A stretch of 64,000 bases of DNA from Salminus brasiliensis (taxonomy: Eukaryota; Chordata; Actinopteri; Characiformes; Bryconidae). A program made the position numbers and the translations under genes. Each line of letters opens with the position of its first letter. Within the stretch, counting starts at the first letter, position 1. A model generated the notes under the pieces. It did not search any database. It worked only from the letters and a program-made list of their open reading frames with translations, and was not told the DNA's origin. Shown here piece by piece: positions 1-12,600 of this stretch. Where the stretch lies: NCBI RefSeq assembly GCF_030463535.1, contig NC_132901.1, positions 4,038,640-4,102,639 on the forward strand, written 5' to 3'.

Positions 1-760
1 TGATATTAAACAGCATATTTGCGCCATCTGCTGGTCACTTCACCACATTACATCAGCGCGGTATTTTCCACTTAGAGCGTTTATTATTAAAATTTTTTTT
101 TTTAATTATACTGATATTTGATTATTCAATCCATGATTTTAAATGTATTAAATGTATTAACAGTGGTGGCTTTTTAACAGATGTGTTTAAATTAAAATAA
201 ATTCCATTAAATTAATTTAAATTAAATTCAATTAAACTTTTTCGTTGATTGTTGTATAATTGTTATTATGAGAAAGGTGCTGGACACCACCATGGAACCA
301 GATAAATTATAAACTGCTGGCACTAATATCTATGGAATATACAGTTATGAATAACACGTTTACAGGAAACAGAGACGCTACGACAAACATATGTATACAC
401 TTATTGGAGTACTTGGCGCTTTGTCGCCGTCTAGCGGCCAGAAGCTGTAACTGACTGTAACAATCATAAAGGAAATGACGAGGCTCATTTAGTTTGACCC
501 AGTGACTCTGCTGCTGCTGGAGAACCACGAATTACCAGAGACAATCTTGAATTGTAGATATTAGATCTATTATTTGATATTATAATACTGGGATAAAATC
601 CATATTATAGAATATTTTAACCTACAACTCGATGTCTTTTGTTCAGACGCTAGAGGGCGCCAAAACAATGGGTTTATATGAAGCTGTGCAAAATTGTAAT
701 TTCTGGTCTTTCAATTACCTTTAATTACTAAAGCAGAAGAAATCGTTACAGTACTTAATA
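1..760. repeat. Dispersed repeat, copy 1, with CTCF-like motifs
   Basis: This stretch recurs in direct orientation at about 3120-3800, and parts recur near 63.4-63.85 kb. Shared blocks are the CGCCATCTGCTGG segment (22-34), the block around GTCTAGCGGCCAG (about 430-445), the stretch starting TTGAATTGTAGATATTAG (about 548-640) and ACGCTAGAGGGCGCC (647-661). The first and last fit the CTCF core consensus CCASYAGRKGGCRS, the first on the minus strand and the last on the plus strand. I see no coding capacity. The family is not identified. Confidence 0.7.
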
Positions 761-1119
761 ATAAAAAATGTGACAGCGCACACATCCTGCCCTACAGGAA
801 ACAGATTTAGAGCAGAAACCGCTTCCATTCTGGCTACTGGTGAACTGATCTGCTTATCGGCTGGTCACTCACTGACGTCTTGAATTATGTCTCATAGCTG
901 ATTAAAATGTGTGGTGAGCTGTTTTATGATGTATTGTGTTGAGAATGTGAGCAGTTATCTATATCTAAATGTAGGATCAATATTATTTTTGTACAAAAGC
1001 TCCATATGGACCCATTCATTTTGGACTTGCGGTTGAGCGCCCTCTAGCGTCTGAACAAAACGGAGGGCATAATCAAGTGGTTAATCCCTTTAGAATAATG
1101 TCTAATAGTCCTCCGGTCC

Positions 1120-1345
1120 TCGGCCGCTAAATCAAGCAGTGTCTATGGGAGGAGATCCACTGTCCAACAGAATGTCGAGGTTCAGGTCAGCATCACTGAG
1201 GCCACTGGGACAAGCTTCACCCTCCATATTGAACTGGACACCAGTGGAGAGCCGATGCCTGAGGTGAAGACTGCACTTTAATGATCACTTCTCTTGTCAA
1301 TAAATGTACTTTTTTCTCTCAGAACAGATGTTTAATGTTTGGGAG
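1120..1345 (+). pseudogene. 3' end fragment of an unidentified gene (paralogue of 41.8-42.1 kb)
   Basis: This aligns by eye with the last exon and 3'UTR of the remnant at 41652-42025. Shared words include AAATCAAGCAG, GGGAGGAG, CACTGGGACAAGCTTC and GAACT(A/G)GACAC. The similarity continues past the stop into the 3'UTR (ATGTA followed by a T-rich run and CTCTCA), so the fragment came from duplicated genomic DNA rather than from convergence. Small indels break the frame. A CAATAAATG polyadenylation-like signal lies near 1299. Function is unknown. Confidence 0.6.
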
Positions 1346-3119
1346 TTCTCGTAATGCTCAAATGGCGCCTGTTTACTGACCGACTAAGAGTCCCGCCCTT
1401 CAATAAAAAACAACCAATCAGATTGCTGCTCACAGATTAAGCCCCGCTTTCCGGTAACGAGCTATCGCTGTGGCTCTGGTCAGACCGTGTCAAAATAAAA
1501 GTCACTAATACAAACGAATCTGCAACATAAATACTTTTTGACTGAGAGCTAAATTTACTGTCTTACATTAATTCCCACTTTTCTTTTTATGTTGATCAAA
1601 TAATGTATGTTATAACTGATCAAAGGGAAAACTGATTTACTATTGTTATACTTTACTGCGGCTTCACTGCATATCCTTGGGTTTAACAGTTAAAAGAAAA
1701 AAGGTATTGGAGTTTGATTAATCTTTTAGATTTTATAACTTTTATATTAGCAGCGTAATTAACACGGTGAATTTCTGAATAAATTATGAATTTTTATTAA
1801 CTTAACTGTTACTTAGCAAATGCCTTAAACTACCTCAAGATAAATCAATGATTTTTTTCAAAAATCATCAGATTATTTGATTGTAAAAATAGCTGTTTGT
1901 TGCAGCCCTAATCTGCTGAAGCCTGAGAAGCTTTTTTATTTAGGTGTTTGTCATTATTGAACAGTATGACTATTACTCCATGGAGTGTCATTTTAGAAGA
2001 AGGACATTAATATGTAATGTTTAATTTCTCAAGCAAGTTTGTTAATGAACATTAAAGCACATACATTCACTCATTTAACAAAACTAATAAATAGCCTTAC
2101 TCTGCTTACAGGGCCGAATCATCTCATTTCAGTCCAACTTGAGTGTGAAGTAAAATAATAAAAAACAAAGTTTTACTTTTACCACCTTTTACGTTTTTCA
2201 GTTTCATGTCAATATAAAATATATAAACTAATTCCTAAATGAAATAGAAAAAAAAAATAGATACAGACAAACTCATATGTGTTTATTTACACGTGTTTCA
2301 GGCCGTGGCCAGTGGTCACTGTGGTGAGGAGCAGTTTGACCAATGGTTGCTGTAGACGTCCATGTACATGTAGACCAGTCGTGGTGGTGAGAAGGCGGGG
2401 CTTCAACGGGCGTGCTGACAGGTGTATAAATCCGCAGACAGACCGAGTAGCGACACGCAGACGTGAAATAAATGCGCACACAAAAAGAAAACATGCCCGG
2501 TAAAAAGAGGACGCTCGGTCACCCTGCTTAACCAACCTCCACTTAGTCTTTCCTGGAGTTTTGGAATTGTTACCACTGAATTTACCCCATTTGTTGTGGA
2601 ACTACTTTTTTTGGCGGAAGAAATTGACAGTATTTAAGCTCTAGAAAGAACATCAGGGCTTCTCTGCTTTATTTTGTTTGTATAAAATACTCTCAGAATA
2701 AATCAGCTTTGAAGATGTCTAATAGATCCAAACTCTATTTGGCATTTTGTCTCCAAAACTGGAGGACTATCATTTATCACTTTTAAAATATACCGCTAGT
2801 TATTTGACAAGTAAATAATACATAGCTGAAAGCTATTCCTAATGGCCTCATTCAGCTTTTATAAAAGTAATTTCAGATGCAGTAGCATAATGGAATCATT
2901 ATATATATTTGATAATAATATGTAATAATAAACATGTTAGAAACCTGCTGCATATCAAAAACCTAAATTGAGCGAGGAAACAAAATAATCCAAATAATTG
3001 TGATATAAAGGGAAAATTAAACAGTCATGTGTCCACTGACCAAATAAACCCATCAACTCTAATCAGGATTTGTACTGAAGCTTTTCAGCTGCTGGGCTTT
3101 TAACAGCAGCTCAGTCTCA
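1346..3119. other. Intergenic; no gene seen
   Basis: The DNA is AT-rich. Short open frames near 2273-2535 overlap on both strands, have no recognisable domain and no paralogue here, and are treated as chance. A GTTGCAGCCCTA end near 1898-1910 resembles the tip of an hAT element (compare the element at 34581) and probably marks an old fragment. Confidence 0.5.
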
Positions 3120-3800
3120 GTCCGATGTTAAACGGTAGATTTATTTTATGGCATATATGCGCCATCTGCTGGTCACTCCACCACATTACATCAAAGCGAC
3201 ATTTTCAACTGACAGGGTTTATCGTTTTTAACATTTTTAAATTACATTGATATTGTATTATTCAACCAATGATTTTAAATGCTTTTAATTCTATTAACAG
3301 TAGTGTTTAACAGATGTTTTTAAATTAAATTAAATTAAACCCGTTAAGATCGTTTCATAATTTTTCAAAAAAAAAAAGTGCTGGACACCACCAGGGCATC
3401 AGATAAATTATAAACTGCAGGCACTGAATATACAGTTATGAATAACACGTTTACCAGAAACAGAAACGCTACGGGTAACATATGTATGTTCTTATTGGAG
3501 TAACACTGGTGTAATTGGCGTTTTGTCGCCGTCTAGCGGCCAGAAGCTGTAACTGACTGCAACAATGACGGAATGAAGGAAATGACGAGGCTCGTTACCC
3601 TTGAATTGTAGATATTAGATCTATTATTTGATATTATAATACTGGGATAAAATCCATATTATAGAATATTTTAACCTACAACTCGATGTTTTTTGTTCAG
3701 ACGCTAGAGGGCGCCAAAACAATTTTATATGAAGTTTATATGAAGCTGTGCAAAAATGTAATTTCTGGTCTTTCAATTACCTTTAATTATCAAGTGTAAT
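3120..3800. repeat. Dispersed repeat, copy 2 (direct)
   Basis: This is the second copy of the 1-760 repeat with the same block order: CGCCATCTGCTGG at 3160-3172, the GTCGCCGTCTAGCGGCCAG block near 3523-3541, and ACGCTAGAGGGCGCC at 3701-3715. Small indels and substitutions separate the copies, so the duplication is not very recent. Confidence 0.7.
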
Positions 3801-5180
3801 CAAGCATAATCAAGTGGTTTATCCCTTTAGAAAAATGTCTAATAGTGAAGGTCATATAAAGTCCACAATAGGAGAACTACAAGTTCTCTGGAACAGCAGC
3901 AGCAGAGTCACTGGACCTCATTTATTTAATCATCATCGCTGGTCAGTTACAAAGCACCAGTGACACTGGCGGTACCCGAGCAGACATACTGTGGTGCGGA
4001 TCCCAAAAGCATTGGCTAAGTAGGCCGCAGTCGCACTGGAAGTTCTACACAAAGTAAATAAAGATGGCCACCTTCATTAGGATATTTCCTGTGTATCCAT
4101 ATGGCTGCATATTCTGTGATAATGATTCTCACACTGCCTACATACATTTATTTCCTTCTAGACCACACTCTTACACTGTAGAGACTTCCTTTGCTCCTCA
4201 GTCTTCTGTCCTGTCATCAAAGTCTTTAACATTAAGGCCTCAGGTGATATCAGTCAAGACAGAATCCACAATATATGAATTCATTTACTTAAAACTTTAA
4301 AAGAATCATTAAAAAAAATCTAAACTATCAATTTGTCAAATGTATAAATTTATAAAATAATGGATAAAAACGGTGAAATCTGTTTAAAACCCTAAATGTA
4401 ACGTTTTATACTGAACTGGTAAGGAATGGTATGCGATTATTAAATTCTAAAATCTGTTTCAGGCATGATTAAATAAACTGTGCAATGTAATGTGGTCCCT
4501 TTTTGCAATATAATCACATATGCATAGCAATATGTATTCATACACAGTACTGAAGAGCTTCTCATATTTGACTCCTTTAAGGAGAATTTAACACCTGGCA
4601 AAGGTCTAATAGTCACAAAAAATTGTCATATTCATATTCTCTCAGTCTCACAGTCTGTATTCAATTAATCAGTTTGTAAAAGTAAGTTACAAGGTACATC
4701 AGCTAAAAGCACAAAAGTTAAAAGTGTTTTTGACTGAAACTTAGAATCACCCATAAATCTGATGTTTGAGACGAGGTAGAACCTTACCACTGAAACTGAG
4801 GAAAAAAAATAAGACTGGTTGAAACTCAGTGGTCAGAATACAGTTAACCTTACAATAAATAATGGGTTTGATCCCACATTTTGTCCAGTACCACGACTGT
4901 AAAATAACATGACACCTAATCTCAAACTACTGCAGATAATCCATCCCTGCAGCTGCTTAATGTAGCTCACTTTGTAAACCGATTCAGTGAAAGGCTGAAC
5001 ACACATTGATATAAATCTCTGGAACATCAGTCTGTACCTGTAACTGTAAAAAAAATGTCACTAAAACATACAGCATGTTGTGTCAGACAAACTCGCTGAA
5101 CCCGCAGACAACCTTGAAACAACTGTCTTGCCCTTCATGAACTCCCAAGCTGTCCAGAGTGCTGACAGCCCTGTCCCACA
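3801..5180. other. Intergenic; one exon-like fragment
   Basis: At about 4150-4265 a TTCCTTCTAG acceptor-like site precedes an open stretch. The same TTCCTTCTAGACC arrangement ends the window at 63958-63970, so both may be remnants of one duplicated exon. The remainder up to the NLR 3' end shows nothing recognisable. Confidence 0.35.
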
Positions 5181-5183
5181 GCC

Positions 5184-5197
5184 TTTAATCCTTTAAT
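5184..5197 (-). terminator. Possible ATTAAA poly(A) signals of the giant NLR gene
   Basis: Two TTTAAT hexamers on the plus strand (5184-5189 and 5192-5197) read ATTAAA on the minus strand, about 185-195 nt past the TGA at 5381-5383. ATTAAA is the commonest variant signal in vertebrates. No canonical AATAAA was seen closer to the stop. This rests on motif and position only. Confidence 0.3.
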
Positions 5198-5380
5198 TTT
5201 TTTCGTTTGTTAAAATTGGTACTGCAGTTAAGTTCCCCCTCGGGGTAGTTTTTGTTGCTCTATGCCTGACTCAGTGTGGTTCTGGCTTTACGCCATGTCC
5301 GGAGACACTGTTTAAAAGTAAAAACAACCTAAAAACCCCAAACTATAAAAAAAAGAGTCTCTTAGGATGTCTCATCAGCT

Positions 5381-5814
5381 TCACCATATCTCAAAGCGCT
5401 GGTCTGACATAAAGAGCTGCTTCTGTGTAATTCTGTTGTTGAAGAGCCTGCAGAGACAAAACACTCATCACACATACAGTTAAGTAAGTTAAAGAAATGT
5501 ATAATGAAGTTGAATGTATATAGGCTATAACACTACAGGCTTCAGTTCATGGCTAAAATACAAGGTAATACAACAACTTAAATACTCAAGCCTGCCACTG
5601 CAGAAGACACCTCACTGAGTCATGAGTGTGTGAAGACAGACACACTAACACCCTTTAACATAATAATGCGCATGAAAAAGTCACTTTAGTGAGAAAAGTC
5701 ACCCTTTATAGATGCAAACACAAGACTCACCTTACTGTCTGTATGTGGCTGTTTGAGGAGACCACACGGTGCACACCCCCAGCCCCATGATCAGTGATGT
5801 TATTATTATTTAAA
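5381..5814 (-). CDS. Last two NLR exons: 84-bp LRR exon and terminal exon
   Basis: Exon 5814-5731 is exactly 84 nt (28 codons, phase 2/2) and encodes a ribonuclease-inhibitor-type LRR beginning LNNNNITDHGA after the split Asp codon. The 84-bp single-LRR exon is a hallmark of NLR genes. Exon 5447-5381 encodes LFNNRITQKQLFMSDQRFEI, one further Trp and TGA, which caps the LRR domain. The donor AG|GTGAGT lies at 5730 and acceptors are TTTTCCAG and CTCTGCAG. This exon pair anchors the 3' end of the gene. Both exons are too short to appear as ordinary open frames. Confidence 0.85.
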
Positions 5815-6642
5815 CTGGAAAACAGAGGAATAGAGTCTATTATAACACAAAACTCTCATATTACAACTCATATGATCACACAGCAGTGTGATCAGCACTC
5901 TCACTGCTAACTCACTCTAGGACGCAAATTTTGTGCAGGTGTGGAAGCAGCAGCTCCAGGCAGTGGTCAGTGAGCTGGCAGTGACTGAGGTCCAGTTCTG
6001 ACAGCCCTTCACAATGTTCCAGAACCAGCGCCAGTGACCTACAGGCCTGCAGATCCAGTGGGGTGTGACTGAGGTCCACTTCCTCACCCAGAGCCTGAGA
6101 GAGAGAGACAGCGCGCCTCACACACTCCGATTCAGTCCAAACATGGACAAGAGTCAGGAACTGTAGTAGCAGAGCTTTACTGCAGCTGAGTGAGAGAGAA
6201 AGAGATAGAGGGAGAGAGAGATAGACAGAGAAATATAGACAGATGCTATAATACAGATGTTTTTTCATTATGCAGAAAAAGTCTGAGTTTAGTTACATAT
6301 GTATATATTTTTACTTACATATCTATGTTTTGCTCTTTTCCCTTACCTCAGACTGACTTTGTGTATAATGGTGATAAGTTGCTCCACTCCAGCGTCCTCA
6401 ATCTCACAGTCCTGCAGACTGAGCTGAGTGTGTGTGGAAGCTCTCTGAATGGTCGTGGAGATGACTCTGCAGTCCTCAGTGCTCAGAGTCAGTGTGTTTG
6501 TGTGAGCTGTGAGGTCCAGAGTGGAGCTGCAGGAGAAGTCCAGTCTGTGCTGCAGAGCGGAGAGCAGAACTGCTGCTGCTGTTCCCTCAGAAACACTGCA
6601 GCAGTGGAGCAGCCTCAGCAACAGAAGCCTGTCAACACTGAA

Positions 6643-6684
<42 letters not shown>

Positions 6685-9600
6685 TTTCGTCCAACTTTAC
6701 TGGTCATATATATACTTTAACATGACCATTTTCCATCTCTCTCCCTTACAAGATAAATAAGCTGTGTTCTGATTGGCTACCCTTTTTGTACTTCATTTCT
6801 CTGAGCGTGTCAGCGTTTGAAAAGAGACGGTGGCTGGCATTGCACATACTGGTTGAGACATATTAAGTCTTTCCCCACCCTGTGTCGGGAGCATTGATAG
6901 TGTTAGGGGAAGCTATGAATGGGTGGGATAACTGGTGGTACCAAACTGGCAGGAAAAGGGCAAACTTTGGCAGACAAACAAACAACAGTGATTTAGAACA
7001 GGGTGTTTTACATTAAGACATGTCAAAACAGCCACATCCAGGCTTAGGCCTTAAAAAGTTAAAGACACCTGAGATTTGAGATGTGGTTCAGGAGAGGCAC
7101 AATTCGCTCTAGCTCCCCCTCTGGTATGGAGGCCCACAGCAGGCTGAGAGAGACTGTGCTGCAGTGCTGGAGGGTGAAGCAAAGGGCAGCCCAGTGAACA
7201 GAGTACAGATCTCTGTTGTTCAGGTTAATGAAATTCTCTGCTGAGCTCAGCAGGCAAGACACAGAGTGAGCAGAGCCAGTCTCATAGATCTCTCTGATGA
7301 TGGACAGAACAAAGCTGGTGCTCAGCCTGTGAAGAGGTCACACACACACACACATAGAGCATAGTTCTGCATAGTTAGAGCAAAGTTTCTGAAATATTGA
7401 ACAGCTTTGCAGTTGTGCATGTTTGTGTTTTACCTTCTGAGCTGAACTCTGTCCAGTACAGTGAGAAGTTCTCTGATGTTCTGTTGTTTAATGTTGCTCT
7501 TTCTGAAGTCCACAGTGACACAGTGATACTGCAGGAAATACTGAATCATTTTCCAGTTCAGAGAGCAGGGAGTCAAATCTCCACCCACTTTCTGTAGGAA
7601 ACACTGAGTAAACTCCTCTTCCTGAGCTTCATATACCACTACAAGCAGCTGCTGGAGAGTCTCATTGGATAACCTACACACATAGAAAACAACAACTTTA
7701 ATTAAGTGCTATAGCTGTAATAGCTGTAAGTATTCAATATTTAATATATAACATTCGTACAGACCTGATGGTCAGAGATCCCTGGTGGCACAGCAGGACA
7801 ATGAGAGACTGGACTTCCATTGTGTGTTCAGACAGGTTCACACACTGGACATTCCAGAGTCTCAGCAGAGAGGCTAAGCTGCTCAGGACCCTGGACAGCT
7901 CCCTCACTGACTGCTGTGTTCTGCTCAGGTCGAGTGAGAGCTCTTCAACACTCACTGGAACAGAAGCTCTCACTGCCCTCAGAGCTTTCACCATTTTCAC
8001 CACCATTGAACCACTCAGCCTGAAACATCACAGTGTAGGAAGATATGAAAAACTCAAATAAAGGAGAGTTTCAGTGATGTGTGTGAATGACCTTTGGGTT
8101 CAGACTTTTTTTTTATTTCAATACAATAATAAAGATCTATAGCCGTTCTAGACCCCGTACACCCCTAGCCACTTCCTCTCTAACCATGAATTAGAATCTG
8201 GATGAGCTCACTTTTTTAAACTTAATACCAATTATAACTCATTTCCTGTCACTCTGTGGTATCTACTGACATTAATGGAGTATATACACTGCTAATAGGA
8301 ACAATAATCAGATCTTGGTGTCACATTTGAATTTTTGAATCTCATTTCAAGTCATTTATTAAGACTGCCTGGTTGACATGACGGACCATGGACCATGAAG
8401 CACTCCTCAAAAATGTCTTCAACTGTAGTTTAAACAAGGACATCAAAATTACTCTAATTTTGACAACAGTGTTTGTAAAACAATCTATACTGCTTATAAT
8501 GACTTATTAGACTAATTAAAATGTATTGTATGTGGGTAAACATAAGTGAGATTGCTTTAACATTTAAAATGTTTGTGCTTTATAAAGCACAGAATCACAC
8601 AATCACTTCAAATTATGAGGACTACATCCATTTTTAATGTTTCAAACTAGTAAAACTACAAAAAATGGAAAGAACATAAGGAGGAAATTTGTGAAATTAT
8701 CATTCACAAACAACTAAAAAAAAACGTTTAGCTTTCATACTTGAGAGTGTGTAGGTGTTTAATATGTCTGAAGAGAACTCTGGCTCCTCTGAGAGAGATT
8801 TCTAGTGGGTTTAGAGTAAGGTTGAGCCTGGAGGTTGAGAGGCCCAGCACTCTTCCCACAGCCCTGCAGCTGGAAGTGGATAGCTTTTCTCCCAGAGAGA
8901 GAGTGAAGCCCAAAGCCTGAAGGAGAGAAGCCACCTGCTCTGCCGTAGGTTTCGTCCACAACACTTTACACAAGGACAGGAAACACTCCTCAGCACCACT
9001 AAAACACAAAATAAAAGCACTTACAAACAATATATTTAAATCTAGATATAGTTAATTCCAGTAAAGAAACATTTTTCATCTTTACAGCACAGTACCTTTT
9101 ACAGCACAAGGTTGATTCTTTACAACAGAACTGTACACCGTTTTAGATTGTAGCAGTTACCCCACCAGGCTAAATGAATCTGGAGCAGGATGTTAAATTT
9201 ACTGCACACACAGGAGTACATCTAAAAATACTTTGACTTCAATCAGGGAAAACATGAGTGCCTGAGAATTGAGAAAATGTGCATGTAGGTTTGTTCAAAA
9301 CAAATGTGTTGTTGGAAACAATGTTACCAAAGTTTTTTTTAGGTCTATTAACATGAATAACTGAACTATTGTAATGCAAAGAATGGTGCACACATGGGTG
9401 CATTATTAGTACTTATATGTACAGAAAATGTTCTTTGTTCATGCTAGTCCTGCCTTGAATTACTCCATAACCTTTTTGTTTTATAAAAATATATATGCAC
9501 AATGAACTGTGAGAAAAATGTAAGTGAAAACAATAGAAACAAACCTTAGCTGGGAGATGAAGGGCAGACACTGAAGGAAACTCCTTACTTCACTCTCTTC

Positions 9601-12600
9601 AACTGACCAGCCTCTCAGCTCTACTGGTTTCTTCACTGTTTGGAGTTTCAGCACTTCTAGGAGGAGGGAGCTCTTTCTCTCTGAGAGGTCTATGATCCAG
9701 ACTTCAGGAGCTGACTGGTAAACTGGCTGTAACACTGGAAGAACACTCCTGCCTGTTTCAGTCTCATACTTCTTCACATGTGAGTACAGATCCAGCAGAA
9801 AAGCACACTGATCAACAGGATCACACTCATTTTCAAAAAAAGGGAATGTTGTGTAGGTGCACACAAAGGCCAATGGCTTGGTGAAACTCTGCCCTGTAGC
9901 TGCATCCCACTCTACTGCTGCAGCAATCAGCTTCACCAGAAACTGCAGAACTGCACTTTGTTGTCGACAATACATGAAACTGTTTGAACAGAAACAGTAA
10001 AAAAAATTAAATCAAATGATCTACTAAACTTTACAATTTCTCTTTTAAAGAGTCAATACTGGCGCCAATCAGCATAGTCCTTACATTCCCTCAAGTGCCC
10101 CCCTCCCCAAGGTCATGCTTCCCACCACTAAAATCCTGCAGCACTACCAACTACACACAGGGATCTGTTCGTAGAACACTAAACACTTCATTGTGCCCTG
10201 AAATCATCAGATAACTGACAGTCTTACCTCAGCTGGGAGATGAAGGGAAGACACTGAAGGAAACTCCTCACTTCACTCTCTTCATCTGAGCAGCCTCTCA
10301 CCTCTACTGGTTTCTTCACTGTTTGGAGTTTCAGCACTTCTAGAAAGAGGGAGCTCTTTCTCTCTGAGAGGTCTATGATCCAGACTGCAGGAGCTGACTG
10401 GTAAACTGACTGTAATGCTGGAAGAACACTCCTGCCTGTTTCAGTCTCGTACTTCTTCACATGTGAGTACAGCTCCAGCAGAAAATCACAATGCACTGCA
10501 GCACCATATTTAAAAGGGAAGGATTTATAGGTACACACAGATGTCAGAAGCTTAGTGAAACTCTGCCCTGTAGCTGTATCACATTCAGCTGCTGCAGAAA
10601 TCAGCTTCACCAGAAACTGGACAAGTGCATGTCTTGACGTATTGTTCCCAAATCTGTTCAAATAAAGAGACAGAGTGTAGACTGAGAAGACCATGATTAA
10701 ATCATGCAGTTGGATGAAGAAAATTTCTCTTTTGGACAACGGATTCCTGTTGTCAATTAATCAAACTGATTAGTAGTGTAGTATTTGGCTTCCTCTAAAT
10801 GTGAAATCACACAATAATGCAGTAGAGAAAAGGTTGGCACATGCATCTGTCTAAGCATATGCATGTCAACTCGGACTAGAGGCTTAAGATTTGTGAAATG
10901 TCAGATATTGAAAATTAATAAAGGATATTTAGCCAACAGTAATACATTAACAACACCTGTGGTTTCTAACCTTCTAAATGCATTTGATTCTGCCTATCGA
11001 TATTGTGACAATCACAGCTCTGGGAAAAGTGCATTGCATTATGGTTATTTTAGTGAATTTATTTTTACTGCCAAACAAAGTAATCTCCAGCCATACAGAT
11101 AACTGACAGGTTTCGTACTCACCTCAGCTGGGAGATGTAGGGCAGACACTGAAAGAAACGCCTCACTTTAATCTCTTTATCTAAACCGTCTCTCAGCTCC
11201 ACTGGTTTCTTCACTGTTTGGAGTTTCAGCACATCTAGGAGGAGGGAGCTCTTTCTCTTTCTAAGGTCTATAATCCAGACTGCAGGAGCTGACTGGTAAA
11301 CAGGCTGTAATGCAGGAAGAACACTCTTGCCTGTTTCAGTCTCATAGTCATTCACATGTGAGTACAGATCCAGCAGAAAAGCACACTGATCAACAGGATC
11401 ACACTCATTTTCAAAAAAAGGGAAGGTTGTGTAGGTGCAAACAAATGCCAGTGGCTTAGTGAAATTCTGCCCTGTAGCTGCATCCCACTCTACTGCTGCA
11501 GCAATCAGCTTTACCAGAAACTGCAGAACTGCACTTTGTTGTCGACAATACATGAAACTGTTTGAACAGAGACAGATAAAAAAAGATTAAATCAAGTGAT
11601 CTACTAAACTTTACAATTTCTCTTTTAAAAAGTCAATACTGGCGCCAATCAGCATAGTCCTTACATTCCCTCAAGTGCCCCCCCTCCCCAAGGTCATGCT
11701 TCTCACCACTAAAATCCTGCAGCACTACCAACTACACACAGGGATCTGTCCGTGGAACACTAAACACTTCATTGTGCCCTGAAATCATCAGATAACTGAC
11801 AGTCTTTATACTCACCTCAGCTGGGAGATGAAGGGAAGACACTGAAGGAAACTCATCACTTCACTCTCTTCATCTGACCAGCCTCTCAGCTCTACTGGTT
11901 TCTTCACTGTTTGGAGTTTCAGCACTTCTAGGAGGAGGGAGCTCTTTCTCTCTGAGAGGTCTATGATCCAGACTTCAGGAGCTGACTGGTAAACTGGCTG
12001 CAATGCTGGAAGAACACTCCTGCCTGTTTCAGTCTCATACTTCTTCACATGTGAGTACAGATCCAACAGGAAATCTCCTTTTTTACCACAGGCACATGAC
12101 ATCAACTCCTCAACAGTGGTGTGAATATTTGCGTTCTGATGAAGAGCTGCCTGCAGACACAGATCCAGTAGGAATGAATTCACTCTCTTTCTCCACTGAA
12201 CACTGTCACTATATGGAGATGTGAAACTGCAGAGAGAGGAAACAAGTGAGAATATATAATAATAAGAGTAAAAACAAAATACAACATTTTAAGACATTTC
12301 ATGATACACGATATGCCTCATCAAAACATTGTTAAGAACTATGCACTGAATGATGCTCATTCCATGTTCATTCACACACTGCACAGCACTAAATTTAGTT
12401 AAGCTCAACTTTGTAATAAAGCCTACAACTGATTAATGATATTTAAAGATCCAGCATACGTTTTTAAATTTCTGTGGAAAATACATTTTAGCTGAGAATT
12501 TTATGCATTTTAATAAACGTCCAAACATTTTACGTTAAAATGTTTTACAAACATTTAAAATTTGTGTTTTTATACTTTCATTTAGCTGTATGGGTGTGAA

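Noticed and set aside
2273-2535. Overlapping open frames on both strands
   Set aside because: No domain, no paralogue and no splice context; probably chance in a locally GC-rich patch.
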